A stretch of 64,000 bases of DNA from Rana temporaria (GCF_905171775.1 NC_053494.1:198725544-198789543), one strand, 5' to 3'. Counted from the first letter of the stretch, positions 1-11,425 are shown. Notes: generated by a model from the letters alone, not told the origin. Translations and numbers: made by a program.

Positions 1-493
1 AGCCTTGACTGATGGAGGCATGGTCAGGTACAGGACAAGGCGGTGGTCACCAAGGATTGGTTGTTAGGGGGGATGAGATGGGCCTGAGCTCGGGTAAAAG
101 TGTTGCCCCAGGGAATTCTGGGTCTTTCAGGGAAACGTGTTTTGGAAGAGCTACCCACCCTCCTGACCCTTTTTTCTATTGTATGTCACAGCTTGACCTT
201 GCCAGCATAAAATGGCTGTAATGGGCCATGTCCTTGATGGAAATCGGAAGTAGGCGGCCTGTCCAGCACTTATGGTAAGGACAGGCCCCCCCTTGGAATT
301 GTGTGCTCACAGTACGACTGGGACTGGCACTGGTTGAAAAATGTTCACATGTTATGGAAAATCTGTCCACTGTAGTTGATATAAAGTTCATTTGATATAT
401 ATATTTAGTGATTTCAAAAAAATGTGACAAACAGCTTGCTGCGGTGTTCACATTTAGGTGCTCCCCACCCTCAGGTAGTGGCTGCTCATCTCT
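1..493. other. No recognised feature
   Basis: I see no gene or repeat family here. Short ORFs on both strands lack recognisable motifs. Confidence 0.4.
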
Positions 494-746
494 GAGGCCC
501 CGTACACAATATCGAGTTTCTCGGCAGAATTCAGCCAGAAACTCGATGGGAGACGTATTCTGCCGAGAAAACCAGTCGTGTGTACCCTTTTCGCCGAGGA
601 AACCGACGAGGATCTCGTCGGGCCAAAAAGAGAACATGTTCTCTATTTCCTCGTTAGTCAATGGGAAAAGTTGGCAGCTTCACAAGGAACTCGACGAGCA
701 AAACGATGTGTTTTGCCCGTCGAGTTTCTTGGACGTGTGACCTCAC
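494..746. mobile_element. Palindromic MITE, cgtacacacga family (decayed right end)
   Basis: The left end reads gaggccccgtacaca and the interior holds inverted stems (gagtttctcggcagaattc with its later partner, and agagaacatgttctct). The right end gtgtgacctcac lacks the expected tacggggc block, so that terminus is deleted. At least nine other copies or fragments of the family lie in this window. It is non-coding; several related copies have T-starting 3-bp TSDs, suggesting a PIF/Harbinger-like origin (inference). Confidence 0.75.
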
Positions 747-1010
747 AGCTAAGTTTGGTCAAACACGCTTATGAATCACTTTAGGGATTCTAGGCAGGCT
801 GTCTGTTTTAAAGCTGCTTCCTCACATGGAAAATGGTAAAAAAAAACTCCATGGCATAATATTTTTTAAAACTGTTTATTGTGCAGACAAATAAAAGCCC
901 AATTGATGGGTACTCACATGGGTTAGGTGCATTAACCACTCCTCTGTACACTGCCTAAAAACGCCAGGTAATGGCTGGGATCGTACGTTCATCCTCTGTA
1001 TAGTAGCTAA

Positions 1011-1794
1011 CAGTGGCGGCTGGTGCTCAAAATTTTTGGGGGGTGCAAACGGAAAAAAAAATTGCAGCCTCACTGTGCCCATCAAATGCAGCCATTGTGC
1101 CATCAATTGTCACCACTCTGCCATGCCATCAAACGCAGCCACTGTGCCATCAATTGTCACCACTGTTCCATGCCATCAAACGCAGCCATTGTGCCATCAA
1201 TTCACACCACTGTGCCATGCCATCAAATGCAGTCACTATGCCATGCCATCAAATGCAGCCACTGTGCCATGAATTGTCACCACTGTTCAATGTCATCAAA
1301 TGCAGTCACTATGCCATGCCATAAAACGCAACCACTGTGCCATGAATTGTCACCACTGTTCCATGCCATCAAATGCAGTCATTATGCCATGCCATCAAAC
1401 GCAGCCACTGTGCCATCAATTCGCACCACTGTTCCATGCCATCAAATGCAGTCACTATGCCATGACATTAAACGCAGCCACTGTGCCATCAATTGTCACC
1501 ACTGTGCCATGCCATTAAACGCAGCCACTGTGCCATGCCATCAAACGCAGCCACTGTGCCATGCCATCAAACACAGCCACTGTGCCATCAATTGTCGCCA
1601 CTGTGCCAATTGTCACCACTGTGCCCTTTAATTGTCGCCACTGTGCCCATTGATGTCACTGTGCCCTTTAATTGTCGCCACTGTGCCCATTCATGCCGCT
1701 GTGCCCATTGTCCCCACTGTGCCTATTGTCGTCAGACTCGTCACTGTGCCAATTGTCCCTATTGATGTCACTGTGCCTCTTCGAACCGCCACTG
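1011..1794. mobile_element. Non-autonomous hAT element with internal minisatellite
   Basis: Terminal inverted repeats are cagtggcgg and ccgccactg. It is flanked by a perfect 8-bp TSD, GTAGCTAA, at 1003-1010 and 1795-1802, which is the hAT hallmark. It sits inside the stem of a host palindrome. The interior is a degenerate tandem array rather than a transposase gene, and the ORFs running through it are repeat artefacts. Confidence 0.9.
1085..1775 (+). repeat. Minisatellite inside the hAT element
   Basis: Degenerate tandem units are built from ccatcaaacgcagccactgtg and ccatcaattgtcaccactgt; the last part shifts to a simpler ccactgtgccca type. It fills most of the hAT element's interior. Confidence 0.9.
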
Positions 1795-1893
1795 GTAGCT
1801 AAGCTGCCTTTCACACCTCTGGGGGGGGGACAGGACGGTGTGAAAGGCAGCTTAGCTACTATACAGAGGACAAACGTACAATCCCAACCATTG
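1795..1893. repeat. Hairpin of the host inverted-repeat element
   Basis: The stem tagctaagctgcctttcaca pairs with tgtgaaaggcagcttagcta around a G-rich loop, and continues through ctatacagagga into the sequence left of the hAT insertion. Removing the hAT element and one TSD restores a near-continuous stem. Confidence 0.75.
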
Positions 1894-2475
1894 TAAATAA
1901 TGTTAACAAAGATAAATCCGCCCTTTCTGTGTTCCCACCACTGCGCTTATGAACAACTAGTGATAATCAAATTGGCAAAAGAGTGAAGCAGCTACTTTTA
2001 AAAAATCAAACTGTGAAAAACATATTCTAAAACCCTAAAATTAGTGTAATAAAATATAAGCAGTGCTGTAAACAATGTAAGATAAAATATCCGTTTTCAC
2101 AGGTATTCAAAAATAATGCTTATGTCCATAAACATCACCATGTGACAAAAGTGAATATGTGCACAAAGTTCAAAAAATATATATATATACATGTGTTTAA
2201 ATATTAATTGAATATAAGTCCATAAAACACATCAAGTAGGTTTGTGAAAAAATAAATCCCAGATCCCCGCCATTACCTGGCGTTTTTAGGCAGTATACAG
2301 AGTGGTGCACTTAACGCACCTAACCCATGTGAATACCCAGCATTGGGCTTTTATTTGTCTGCACAATAAACAGTTTTAAACAATATTATGCCATGGAGTT
2401 TCTTTTTACCATTTTCCATGTGAGGAGACACCAGTAAGCAGCTTTGAAACAGACAGCCTGCCTAGAATCCCTATA

Positions 2476-3332
2476 ATTTTATGAATCATCTATTTATTAT
2501 ATCCTACTGTGTGGCACTATATTTATATATTTGATTTATTTGCTTGTTTTCAGATAGTATAATAATTTATATTAATATAAACTTACAGCGGTGTGTGACA
2601 TATATCACAGTATAATTTACAGATAAAATATATTTCATTCATTTTAATTTGGGAAGAATTTGGGTGAGATAGCGCAGCACATTAATTTAATTTAATTTAT
2701 TTGGCTTCACGCGGTATATGAGACGTGATTAGTGATAGCAGCTGTCACTTTTACTTTCATTTGTTGATCATCTTTTTTATTTATTATTTTTTTCAATTAT
2801 TTTTATATTTGCACTAGGTAGCTCACAAGATTCTCACACTACATTTTATATATTTTTTTATATTTAAAAAAAAAAAATTAAAAAGTTCTTCTTTAAAATA
2901 TGAAAATGAAATAATGTTGCTTTTTGTTCCTTTATTATTTAGGTTAGCTGACCCTCAAATAGGTTAAGTGAAACTACTAAACTGTATACATGACCCCTGG
3001 ACTTTGATTGCGACCTTATTACATCCACCTTGCATTCTGTTTACATGGGAAGCACAACACATCAAAAGATAAGGGATGTGACCTGCTGAGAGCGTGTCTA
3101 TTGGAGGTGACAGCGGCCTGGTGTTTTCCCAATTAAGCTGTGTTATGGGACAGATGTTGGATAAATTAGCCGGAATATGCTTTAGCAGTGAGGAAGACAT
3201 GTTGTATGTTTTGTAGATTATAAAGTATAGTAAAATACCCACAATTCTCAGTAAAGGAAAATTGGAGAGGGTCAACAAAGGAAACCATTTGGTAGACGGT
3301 GGATATTGAATTTGTCAATAAGATTGGTTAAT
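2476..3332. other. AT-rich sequence, no recognised gene
   Basis: A+T-rich with homopolymer and TTTA-type runs. A 104-codon minus-strand ORF (2964-3278) has no recognisable motif and is probably chance. Confidence 0.4.
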
Positions 3333-3437
3333 TTAACCACTTCACCCCCGGAATATTTGTTTGCCCAATACATTGCTTTGCGCAGCCGTGCCATTCTGCC
3401 GACGTATAAGTGCGTGAGCCGGTCGGCAAGCTGTTAA
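3333..3437. mobile_element. Short TTAA-bounded fragment (piggyBac-like family)
   Basis: It begins ttaaccacttc and ends agctgttaa. The first bases match the terminus of longer ttaaccactt elements elsewhere in the window. TTAA at both edges suits a piggyBac-type target duplication, but at 105 bp it is an internally deleted remnant. Confidence 0.5.
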
Positions 3438-3577
3438 AGCCTTCCTTACAGTTGAACTCTAGGAAAGCAGAAACATACCTACATAAAATTCATATACATG
3501 TGGTACCCCTGGAAGAACCTTTTAGATTTGTTTGGATCCTCCTGCCTGGAACCAAGAAAAATCCATCATACCTGTAA

Positions 3578-3671
3578 GGCCTCGTACACACGACCGAGAA
3601 TCTCGTCGTAAATGAAACGTAGTTTTCCTCGACGAGGTTCTTGTCAGGCTTGTCGAGAATCTTGTCAAGCT
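3578..3671. mobile_element. Truncated MITE, cgtacacacga family
   Basis: The left terminus ggcctcgtacacacgaccga follows TAA, then tctcgtcg and cgacgagg stem material. The right half is missing and the sequence joins directly to the next palindromic element. Confidence 0.7.
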
Positions 3672-4144
3672 TTGATGCTCATTTAGTCTAGGGGAATTGG
3701 CTAGTTGTTTTAAAATCGAAGCTGTACTTAGCTTTTTAGAGAGCGATCTTCTCCGCCGCTTCCGGGTATGGGCTGCGGGACTGGGCGTTCCTATTTTGAT
3801 TGACAGTCTTCCGAAAGGCTTCCGACGGTCGCATTCAATGCGTCACGATTTTCCGAAAGTAGCCGAACGTCGTTGTGCAGGCGCAGTATAGAGCCGCACC
3901 GACGTTCGGCTTCTTTCGGCTACTCGTGACGCGATGGATGCGACTGTCGGAAGCCTTTCAGAAGACTGTCAATCAAGAAGGAACGCCCAGTCCCAAAGAC
4001 CCATACCCGGAAGCGGCAGAAAAGAAGATCGCCCTCTACAACGGTAAGTACTGCTCGGATTTTAAAACAACTAGCCGATTCCCCTAGACAAAATGAGCAT
4101 CAATCTAAGGGTAAAAAACATTTATGGGTGAACTCCCGCTTTAA
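3672..4144. mobile_element. Large palindromic TTAA-type element, copy 1
   Basis: An imperfect palindrome of about 450 bp, centred near 3885, with the arms meeting at caggcgcagtatagagc. The right terminus gggtgaactcccgctttaag is present; the left terminus is cut off at the junction with the preceding MITE. It carries a splice-donor-like ggtaagtac at 4043-4051. Other copies lie at about 16.2 and 50.5 kb. Non-coding. Confidence 0.8.
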
Positions 4145-4198
4145 GAGAGGCACAGAGAGAAAAGATTTGACATGCAGTCGCTGCGAGCGGACATTAAT

Positions 4199-4332
4199 GG
4201 TCAAATGCTCCGTCCACAGGCTATAGAAGAATTCTAATGTTGGTTGACTAGTAATAACTATTAATAAATATAATTATTACTAGTCATACAACATTAGAAT
4301 TCTACTATAGCTTGTGGGCGGAGCATTTGACC
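4199..4332. mobile_element. Small palindromic MITE
   Basis: The arms ggtcaaatgctccg...gaattctaatgtt and aacattagaattc...cggagcatttgacc are near-perfect inverted copies around an AT-rich loop (taataactattaataaat). No convincing TSD was seen. Confidence 0.75.
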
Positions 4333-4610
4333 GAAAATGTACGATTGCGGCATCTTACAGTTTAGCTGCTTTGTTGAATCTTCTTAGAACATTAGACGGA
4401 CACCATAAGCCTTCAATTGACATTGGTGTCCTGAGGAATGTCCCAAGTGTGCAGACCTGCTGTATGAAGCGTGCCCACAATAAGCTTCCTGCAATGTCAG
4501 CAGCCAAGAGGCTCTAAGTTTGCTCAGGAACCACAAGGGATAAAGCCGGCTTCTGCGATCGTAAACCACACTGAGCCGGTTGCTAAACAGTGCACTTGCG
4601 GCCACGTCGA
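4333..4610. other. No recognised feature
   Basis: Mixed-composition sequence. Overlapping short ORFs on both strands have no recognisable domain. Confidence 0.4.
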
Positions 4611-4914
4611 AACCAATAGGCCCGTGCGGCGTACGTTGCCGCAATGCACACTGGGATATGTAGGCGGACGGCGCATGAGCCGTTCCAAAAAAACGTCAAT
4701 CACGTCAGGTCAAACAAAATTAACATTAAACACGCCCCCTCAGCCTATTTTGAATTAGGCGCCCTTACGCCCGCCCGCTTTAGGCTACGCCGCCGTAACT
4801 TAGCAGGCAAGTACTATGTGAATCATGTACTTGCCTTGCTAGCTTACGGCGGCGTAGTGTAAACACGATACACTACGCCGCCGCAAAGTTAGGGTGGGCT
4901 ATGTGAATCTAGCC
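4611..4914. mobile_element. Family I element, truncated (right ~300 bp)
   Basis: It matches the right portion of the 15.4-kb copy: the gcgcatgagccgtt block, aacacgccccctcag, the long stem ctacgccgccgtaactta... and its partner ...ttacggcggcgtag, and the terminus gtgaatctagcc. The left part is missing. Confidence 0.8.
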
Positions 4915-5338
4915 TGTAAAATGCAATGTTATAGTTAGGACTGCAGTATACAGAGAGCCTTGACGGGGCCTGCAGCTTACACATGCATTTGCAAATGCGT
5001 GCAACTAAACCTCTGTTTTTAACCCACACTGTTAGACAGGTGAATTTGGTTGGTTGCTGATTGGTCAGTAAGTTTGAGCCTGGATATTCCATGTTTTTGT
5101 AGTCCACTTGCTTTCCTATTAAAAAAAAACTGACCACACTAAGCAGGAGAACACACATGGTCCATCCTCTAGCTAGGCTGGGAACTCAGCCTGCTTTCCA
5201 CCAATAACCATATTTGTCCTGACACCCCCAGCACAGCCTTTCTCTGGGAAGCTCAGTGAACTGTTGCTTTTCCTCTCCCAACTCTTATGCAGCTCAGAAC
5301 AGAGGGAATGTAAGCACTTATAAAAAAAGGTATGTATC

Positions 5339-5342
<4 letters not shown>
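4915..5342. other. No recognised feature
   Basis: No repeat family or coding signal was recognised. A short palindrome, gcatttgcaaatgc, is present near 4985. Confidence 0.35.

Positions 5343-5394
<52 letters not shown>
5343..5394. repeat. (AT)n microsatellite
   Basis: An uninterrupted run of about 25 TA dinucleotides. Confidence 0.95.
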
Positions 5395-5396
<2 letters not shown>

Positions 5397-5819
5397 AAAA
5401 TGTTTTGCCTTTCATTTCTATTTTAAACAGAATGGGTTGTCTTACAAGGTGACCATTTACAATCACTTTAAGCAGAGTGTAGACACGCAGATCACACAAG
5501 GGTGAAAAAAGAACTGTACAATCTCGTTGAGGTCAGGAACGTACTGTGACTGCGGAGCATGTGACATACCGAAAGAGGAAATTAAATGCCTATCAGTGAT
5601 ATCTTCTAACATCCTGGAATATATATCTGAGCAATAACAAGCACATCGAATGCCCGAGTGAACTTGTCGCCTTTCGAGTCTGAGCTATATCTGGTAAACT
5701 TAGAATAAAAAAACTTTGCATAGATTATCTCTGAAAACTGCAAAACAATCAGTAGATCAAGATCTATGGGAAGCTGACGTTATATGGAAACTAACTGGAA
5801 ATGTTGCGCTTGGCACCAC
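5395..5819. other. No recognised feature
   Basis: Apparently unique sequence up to the TSD of the next element; no coding signal was recognised. Confidence 0.35.
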
Positions 5820-5827
5820 CCATCACA

Positions 5828-6195
5828 CAGGGCCGGCCCTACCATGGGACCCGATGGTACCATTGTACCAGGCAGCACTTTCAGGGGGGCAGCAAATTTC
5901 CTGCCCACACGCCATCCCATTCCGCCAGCTCCACTCCACTGTGGGGCTAATTGCCGCCCGACCGCTCCTCCCGTTCCGCTCTCCGCTCCACTGTGGGGTT
6001 AATTGCATGAATAGAGCCATAACAGGTACTCTTTATACTCCTATATACATGTATAGAGCCATGATAGGTCCACTTTAGTTATCATGATATAAAATAATGT
6101 ATGTGGGGGCATTTTGGTGAACGTAATTTTTTTTTGGGGGGGGGGCAGCATTTCATTCTTGGTACCAGGCAGCACAATGTCTTGGGCCGGCACTG
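5828..6195. mobile_element. Short non-autonomous hAT element
   Basis: The termini cagggccggcc and ggccggcactg are inverted and flanked by a perfect 8-bp TSD, CCATCACA, at 5820-5827 and 6196-6203. Interior motifs include accaggcagca at both ends. It is 368 bp and non-coding. Confidence 0.9.
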
Positions 6196-6247
6196 CCATC
6201 ACATACTTGCACCAATTTAGATAGGAACCAATTAACTTAATAGTATG

Positions 6248-7553
6248 TGTAGAGATCACCCCCGAAGGAGCCGCTGGTTATAGATTGGGGTGGCGTGTTA
6301 CCTCTGTGAGCGTCTACTGGTAGATGATGATGAGAGAAGCAATGATGGAATGTCCAAGCAGCAGGTGTATCTTTCGGGAGTTGGTGAAGGTGCGGGATCT
6401 GGAAAGGAGCAGGGTCGGGCCTGAGAGGTGTGCCCATTTATGGAGGGGGTTCCTCTTCCAGCCCCCTTAGGCCACGGCTCTGCCCCTCTCCAAGGGTAGG
6501 GACAGCTATCCTTTTTCACCCCCTTATATTTTGTTTATGGTATTTTTTTTTTTTTAAATAAGGCTACAGACATGTCTGATTATCATGTTCTCGCTCATAC
6601 GTGGGTTGTAGGTATTTGTTGTTATGGTGGTGGGGTGTGTTGTGGGTTGGCGATGATCTGGACAGTAGTGGTTTCTATGGACTTTAATATTTCCCTACTG
6701 TACCAGTGAGCCATTTTAAGTTGGTTTTGTTTTTGTTTTTTGGTTTTTTGGTTGGCAATGATCTGGACAAGCTTTTCTGATGGACTATAAAGACTTTTTC
6801 TTGTACCAGTGAGCCTGTTGTAAATACCCGTTTTAATGTTGTTGTGTGTTTATTTTTTATTTTTTTATTTATTTATTTTTTTGCAGTTATTTTCTTGGAG
6901 GGTGGAGGTCGGTGGCATGATGATATTATGTTTGTTGTTTGTTTTATGTTACTTTGTTTATTTTGTCTATTGTTTAAATTTTTGGTCGAAGTTTTAATAA
7001 AAAAATCTCCAAGCAGCAGGTGTCTTTTCTTGTGCTTTATTTTACCCAACACGGTAAACAGTAAAACTTGAGGTAGATAGAAGAGGTATAGAAGAAGGAG
7101 AGGTAGCAGATTCAGGCTCAACAGAATGGAAGCAGTCCTGCTTCCAACGACACGTTACTTTCGTCGCCACTCCAGCCAGGGTGGGTGTAGTGTACCTGGA
7201 CAGGCCTCTCACACCGACCTGGCAGCCAGGGTATCACTCGGAACTTTGAGAGGAACAGGTCTCTGCCACAGACCTGGCCTCAGAACTTAGGATATGGAGA
7301 ATGTTCTCCTCAGTAAACTTCTTCTTGCCTAAATCTCTCTCAGGTAGTTTCAATTCGGTCACCGACTGACAGGTGGCCAACATCCACCCCTCAGTGTCCG
7401 GTTACCTCGATCCCTGGTGGATTGTCTAGGCCCTGTTGGATCGCCAGCCTCTCATTGGCACCCCTCAGACGGACTCCCCACCGAACAGCTATCTTGCTTG
7501 GGATCTCCTCAGAGTTGGGGCCCAGTCGATTACTGGAGCCCCAGTTTCCAACA
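6248..7553 (+). mobile_element. LTR of a retroelement, 3' truncated and internally expanded
   Basis: The start tgtagagatcacccccgaag matches the starts of the two LTRs at 8871 and 10312. Later shared blocks include the caggtg/ctttatttt stretch, cgccactcc, tgtacctggacaggcctctc, ctctgccacagacctgg and ggactccccaccgaacagc. The expected ggcgctaca end is absent, so the right end is lost. About 6.54-6.99 kb holds extra T-rich sequence. No internal retroviral genes accompany it. Confidence 0.7.
6645..6815 (+). repeat. Imperfect tandem duplication in the LTR
   Basis: Two direct copies of a gatgatctggaca...tatggacttta...ttgtaccagtgagcc unit, roughly 115 bp apart. Confidence 0.6.
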
Positions 7554-7554
7554 G

Positions 7555-7645
7555 AAAAAGTCAGATGGAGCCTACACACGGTCAGAATTTCCGACCGAAA
7601 GCTCACATCGAACTTTTCTTGTCGGAAATTTCCGATCATAAGAAT
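7555..7645. mobile_element. MITE fragment (cacacggtcagaatttccga)
   Basis: An inverted pair, gtcagaatttccgac against gtcggaaatttccgatc, follows cctacacacg. It appears to be a short palindromic remnant that interrupts the LTR. Confidence 0.45.
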
Positions 7646-7815
7646 GGGTAGGAGTCATCTTGTTTGATGAAAATCACATTTCTTTATTTCGCCAAATAAA
7701 GGAAATAGTGAAATAAAGAAAATATATCCGACTGAAGGGCTTTTTCGCAGACTCCTCTTGCACCTACTGATCCCATACACATAAGGATCTGTGCAGGTGC
7801 AGGTAGGGGTACAGG

Positions 7816-8123
7816 CAGGGCCGATCCTAGGCAGGGTGCACAGGGTGCATTGCACCCAGGCGCCTGCAGAGGTGGGGGCACCAAACATCTGACAGACTCT
7901 AACAGAAGCCCTCTCTGTGTCCTCTTCCTGTATTTTGTTTATTGTTAAGAGATCATGTAAGGATCCAAGGTTAATGAAGACTTTGTAGGGGAGCATCTCT
8001 GTGGTTGAGTTGTTGCCATAGAAACATTTGTAAAGGGGAGGAGTTAGTAGCATGACGATGCCCATGTGGGAGCGCCAGAAATATTTCTGCACCCAGGCGC
8101 CTGTGACCCTAGGATCGGCCCTG
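7816..8123. mobile_element. Short non-autonomous hAT element
   Basis: Inverted termini cagggccgatcctagg and cctaggatcggccctg, with 8-bp flanks GGTACAGG (7808-7815) and GGTGCAGG (8124-8131) matching at 7 of 8. A 175-codon minus-strand ORF across it is a chance reading through repeat sequence. Confidence 0.88.
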
Positions 8124-8169
8124 GGTGCAGGCAGTATACGTATGACCATGGGTACCTTTATGCTTGGTA

Positions 8170-8247
8170 GTCTATTTATCAAAGTTTTTACCTAAGATTC
8201 AAATATTTTTCTAATTGAATCTTGGGTGAAAACCTTAATAAATAGAC
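8170..8247. mobile_element. Tiny palindromic MITE
   Basis: The arms gtctatttatcaaagttttt...aagattcaa and ttgaatctt...aaaaccttaataaatagac are inverted copies around a short AT-rich loop. Confidence 0.6.
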
Positions 8248-8866
8248 CCCTTATTTGCATTGGCTTCAAATCAACTGAATGACTTTTGACATGACTTCTT
8301 AGATGGTCCGCCCCCTGCCGGGCAGTGTGCCGCCATGCTCACACTGTGTAGGAAGACCTGACAGCAGGGTGTATAGACTTCCAGTGATGTGTTAAATCGC
8401 TCACTAGTAAACTGGTGGGTTAAGAAAATCTTTTGTCACCCGCAGCAAAAGCCTTTTTATTGGTGGGATCTGCAGCTCTATGGGGTGGACCACAAAGAGA
8501 AAAAAAAGGTCTTTAGCAGGCTCCGCATTGACGTCTGTCAGCGAGAGAGGATTTGGAACACTCCATAGAACACAGTTAAAGGGCCATAAAAAGTTCTGAA
8601 GACAATTAAAGAAAGATAATGGTGCCGGAATGACAATCCACGGGGAGAAAAAGTATCTTGGGAAAGTGGGGACTTTCAAAGAATTCTTTTGTGTGCCAAG
8701 CCGTTCCTGGAAGTCACTTATTTACCAAGCAGCTTCGAACCGGCTTTTGTACCCTCATTATCTACGGGTAATAGAATAGACTATGAGCAGCAAGAACAGT
8801 AATCAACGACAAAGTGCCAGCCACCCAGATATATTTATTGATAAAAAGAACCAACTAAAATTTATA
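8248..8866. other. No recognised feature
   Basis: Apparently unique sequence; a 91-codon minus-strand ORF is not recognisable. Confidence 0.35.
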
Positions 8867-8870
8867 GGTG

Positions 8871-9868
8871 TGTAGCGCTACCCCCGCAGGAGCCGCTGAT
8901 TTGTTATTGGGATCGGCATATTGAGTTACCTTAATGTGGCGTATGGGTGCAGTTGGAGAACAAAGCAGTGAGCGAAGGTCCAGACAGTGAATAAAGGTTT
9001 TCCAATGCTTTATTTCCAGGCCAAACACGGCCAACATCAACATCAAATGGGAAGAGCAGGTTGATGAAGAAAAGGGAGAACCTTACAGTGTCAGGCCCGG
9101 ACAGTCCTTGCTCAATAGAGTACCAAATTATTATTCGTCGCCACTCTAGTTGGAGTGGGTAAAGTGCCCCCGGACAGACCCCTCTCACAAGCCTGGCAGC
9201 CGAAGTGTCACTTAGGATTTGCTGGGAGAGAGGAACAGATCTCTCTCACAGACCTGGCTCTAGGGCCTCTGCCACAGGCCAATTACTTTAGGTGAGCTAG
9301 ATGGATGAATCCTCCCAGTAGGTTTTAGCATAGGTCACCAGATCCCCGATTGGTTCGTTCAAGCCCTGTTGGACAACCTGCCTCCGGGTTCCCCTCAAGC
9401 CGACCCCCCAATCAAACGGCACCCAGCCTGGGATCCTTTCAATAGAACTGGGGATCCAGTAAGTCACTGGAGTTCCCTTTTACCTCCGGATGAGGGTTTG
9501 TGTAGTCTGCAATTCTGGCCTGGTGGGCCTCGCTGGCGGGGTCCATGGATGCGCGCACCCTGAAGGTGGATGCCGCACCTGGAACCGGGACCCTGCGAAA
9601 CTTGCCTAGCACATCCTCCCCCAGCATGCCCCACAAGGGAAAAGCTCCTCTAATTGGCTGCTGGGGAAAGTTGCTCTGCCAGAACCCCTCTGGTGCCAAC
9701 TGATGGCTAGGGATAGTATTGCATCCCTGGAGCACAAACTGACCCAGTGGACGTTTCTGGAGTGACAGAAGTCCCAATTTTAGCAAATTGTGAATGGGAG
9801 AAAAAAAACTCTCCCATTCCCCACTAACTTTAGCGTAGTGCCCATACTGAAAGTAAGGGGGCGCTACA
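8871..9868 (+). mobile_element. Solo LTR
   Basis: It begins TGtagcgctaccccc and ends gggggcgctaCA, the TG...CA inverted ends of LTRs. It is flanked by a perfect 4-bp duplication, ggtg, at 8867-8870 and 9869-9872. No internal retroelement sequence follows, so it is a solo LTR left by recombination. The same family occurs at 6248 and 10312. Ty3/gypsy or ERV origin is not decided. Confidence 0.85.
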
Positions 9869-9872
9869 GGTG

Positions 9873-10307
9873 GAAAATAGACGTTAAAGGACTTTTAGGT
9901 GTATCGTAAGCCAAGTTTTTTGTCGTTTTGGATAAGGGAAGGGTTAAAGCCTCTGTCATGTTTTAATTGCTCATAACATCAAGGAGCACTGGACCAAATG
10001 GTGAAATAGTCAGAGAAGCTTTAATAATTCATCAAATGATCACATAGAACAGCCAACACGTTTCAGAAGCTCAAAACACTTCATCAGGGCTTGAATATTG
10101 CACATGGTTAAGAGAACACAAAAAGGCAGAACACCAGGATACAATAAAGTGGAAATAAACTTGGATGGGTGGATAGAAATTCAATTTTAAAGCAGAAGTT
10201 TAAATTTGAAATTCACCTTATACCTAAATAACCTTAAAACTGCCCCCTCTGCCCTCCTAACGTCTACGCAAACGAACCTGTGTAACATATGAAGATGTGT
10301 GTACTTA
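9873..10307. repeat. Dispersed-repeat fragment with acacgtttc...cttcatcagggc motif
   Basis: Around 10045-10110 the sequence caacacgtttcagaagc...cttcatcagggcttgaata resembles a repeat I remember as common in amphibian genomes. The rest of the interval shows no recognised feature. Confidence 0.4.
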
Positions 10308-10311
10308 CCTA

Positions 10312-11421
10312 TGTAGCTCTACCCCTGGAGGAGCTTCTGGTTGTTTTGGGTGGCACATTTACCTCATGGCTCTTTCGAATTCCTAAGGGTAAATTATGCA
10401 TATAGCAATAGTAAAAGAATGTCCGCAACAAGTGTCTTTTCTGTGCTCTTTATTACCCAGCTGGGTAAAAACAATGAACTGGTGATGAAAGGGATAGAGT
10501 TTGCAAGAAGAAGAAGAACAGCAGATTCCGGCTTAGTATTTGGAACAGTCCTGCTCCCATATGTAACACTTTCCACACCACTCCTGCCTCACTGGGTTTA
10601 GTGTACCCGGACATGCCTCTCACACTGACCAGGCAGCCGGAGTATCACTCGAACCTTAGTAGGATAAAGTCTCTGACACAGACCCTTCAGAATGAACTTG
10701 AACTTGAGGAAAAGACTCTGCCACAGACCCTCCTTAGAATGAATGTCAGTGAGACACCTCTGCCACAGGCCCTCTCTGATTGTAGTTATGGAGGCAATCC
10801 TCCTTAGGTGAATTACGCCTGGATCTCCTTCTTAATGTCGCCCAGGTACCGACTGACAGGTGATCAATCCCTCAGTGTCCAGCTACCTTGATCCCCGGTG
10901 GTTTGTTGAAATCCTTTTGGATCGCCAGCCTCTCATTGGCGCTCCTCAGACGGACTCCCCACCGAACAGCTATACCACTTGGGATCCTCAAAGGTGGGAA
11001 CCCAGTCACTCACTGGATCCACGTCACTGCTTAAATGCTCCGGACCAACATGTCCCGGAACCAGGAACACAGCGTGGCACGCACGCCCTGGTCAGGTAGG
11101 CCATATCGCCGGGGCGCCGTGATGTGGTCACCCTAAAGGTGGGTGCCACACTGGATGAAGAAGACCCAGAACCAATGGCGTCTGCCCCATAAATACCCTC
11201 CCCCAGCATGCACAGCGAGGCCCAACCCTCCTGATTTGCTGCTGGGGAAGAGCACCCAAACCTTGACTCCACTGCTGCCACCTACTGCACTGGGGTGGGA
11301 AGAACACCCCAGTACAACAGAATGAGCTTTTGAACATAACAATCTGGATCAGAGTTTAACTACACTCTGATCTACCTCTAAATTTAAATAGCACCGGTAC
11401 TCAAAGTAACCAGGCGCTACA
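10312..11421 (+). mobile_element. Solo LTR, second copy
   Basis: It begins TGtagctctacccctgg and ends caggcgctaCA, flanked by the perfect 4-bp duplication ccta at 10308-10311 and 11422-11425. It shares long blocks with the 8871 copy. It is longer (1110 against 998 bp), partly through repeated ctctgccacagacc segments near 10.68-10.77 kb. Confidence 0.85.
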
Positions 11422-11425
11422 CCTA

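Larger units (their letters stand above)
776..2475. mobile_element. Element bounded by ~200-bp inverted repeats
   Basis: Positions about 776-982 and 2262-2475 are long imperfect reverse complements of each other. Both share, in opposite orientation, the cctagaatccct, catgtgagga, gcacaataaacagtttta and ccattacctggcgttttta blocks. The spacer holds a second, inner inverted repeat (about 985-1002 plus 1795-1817 against 1836-1873) interrupted by a nested hAT element. No transposase ORF is visible. Superfamily unknown; no clear TSD was found. Confidence 0.7.

Noticed and set aside
1013..1765. Cys/His-rich repeat ORFs (CHQTQPLCHAIK...) resembling metal-binding repeats
   Set aside because: They arise from the tandem array inside a hAT element; all three frames are open and frame shifts are frequent. 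Not a zinc-finger protein.
5343..5394. TATA-rich run as a promoter
   Set aside because: It is a simple (AT)n microsatellite with no adjacent gene or initiator context.
7655..8182. 175-codon minus-strand ORF
   Set aside because: It spans a hAT element with TSD and its flanks; no domain was recognised and the hAT element is non-coding.
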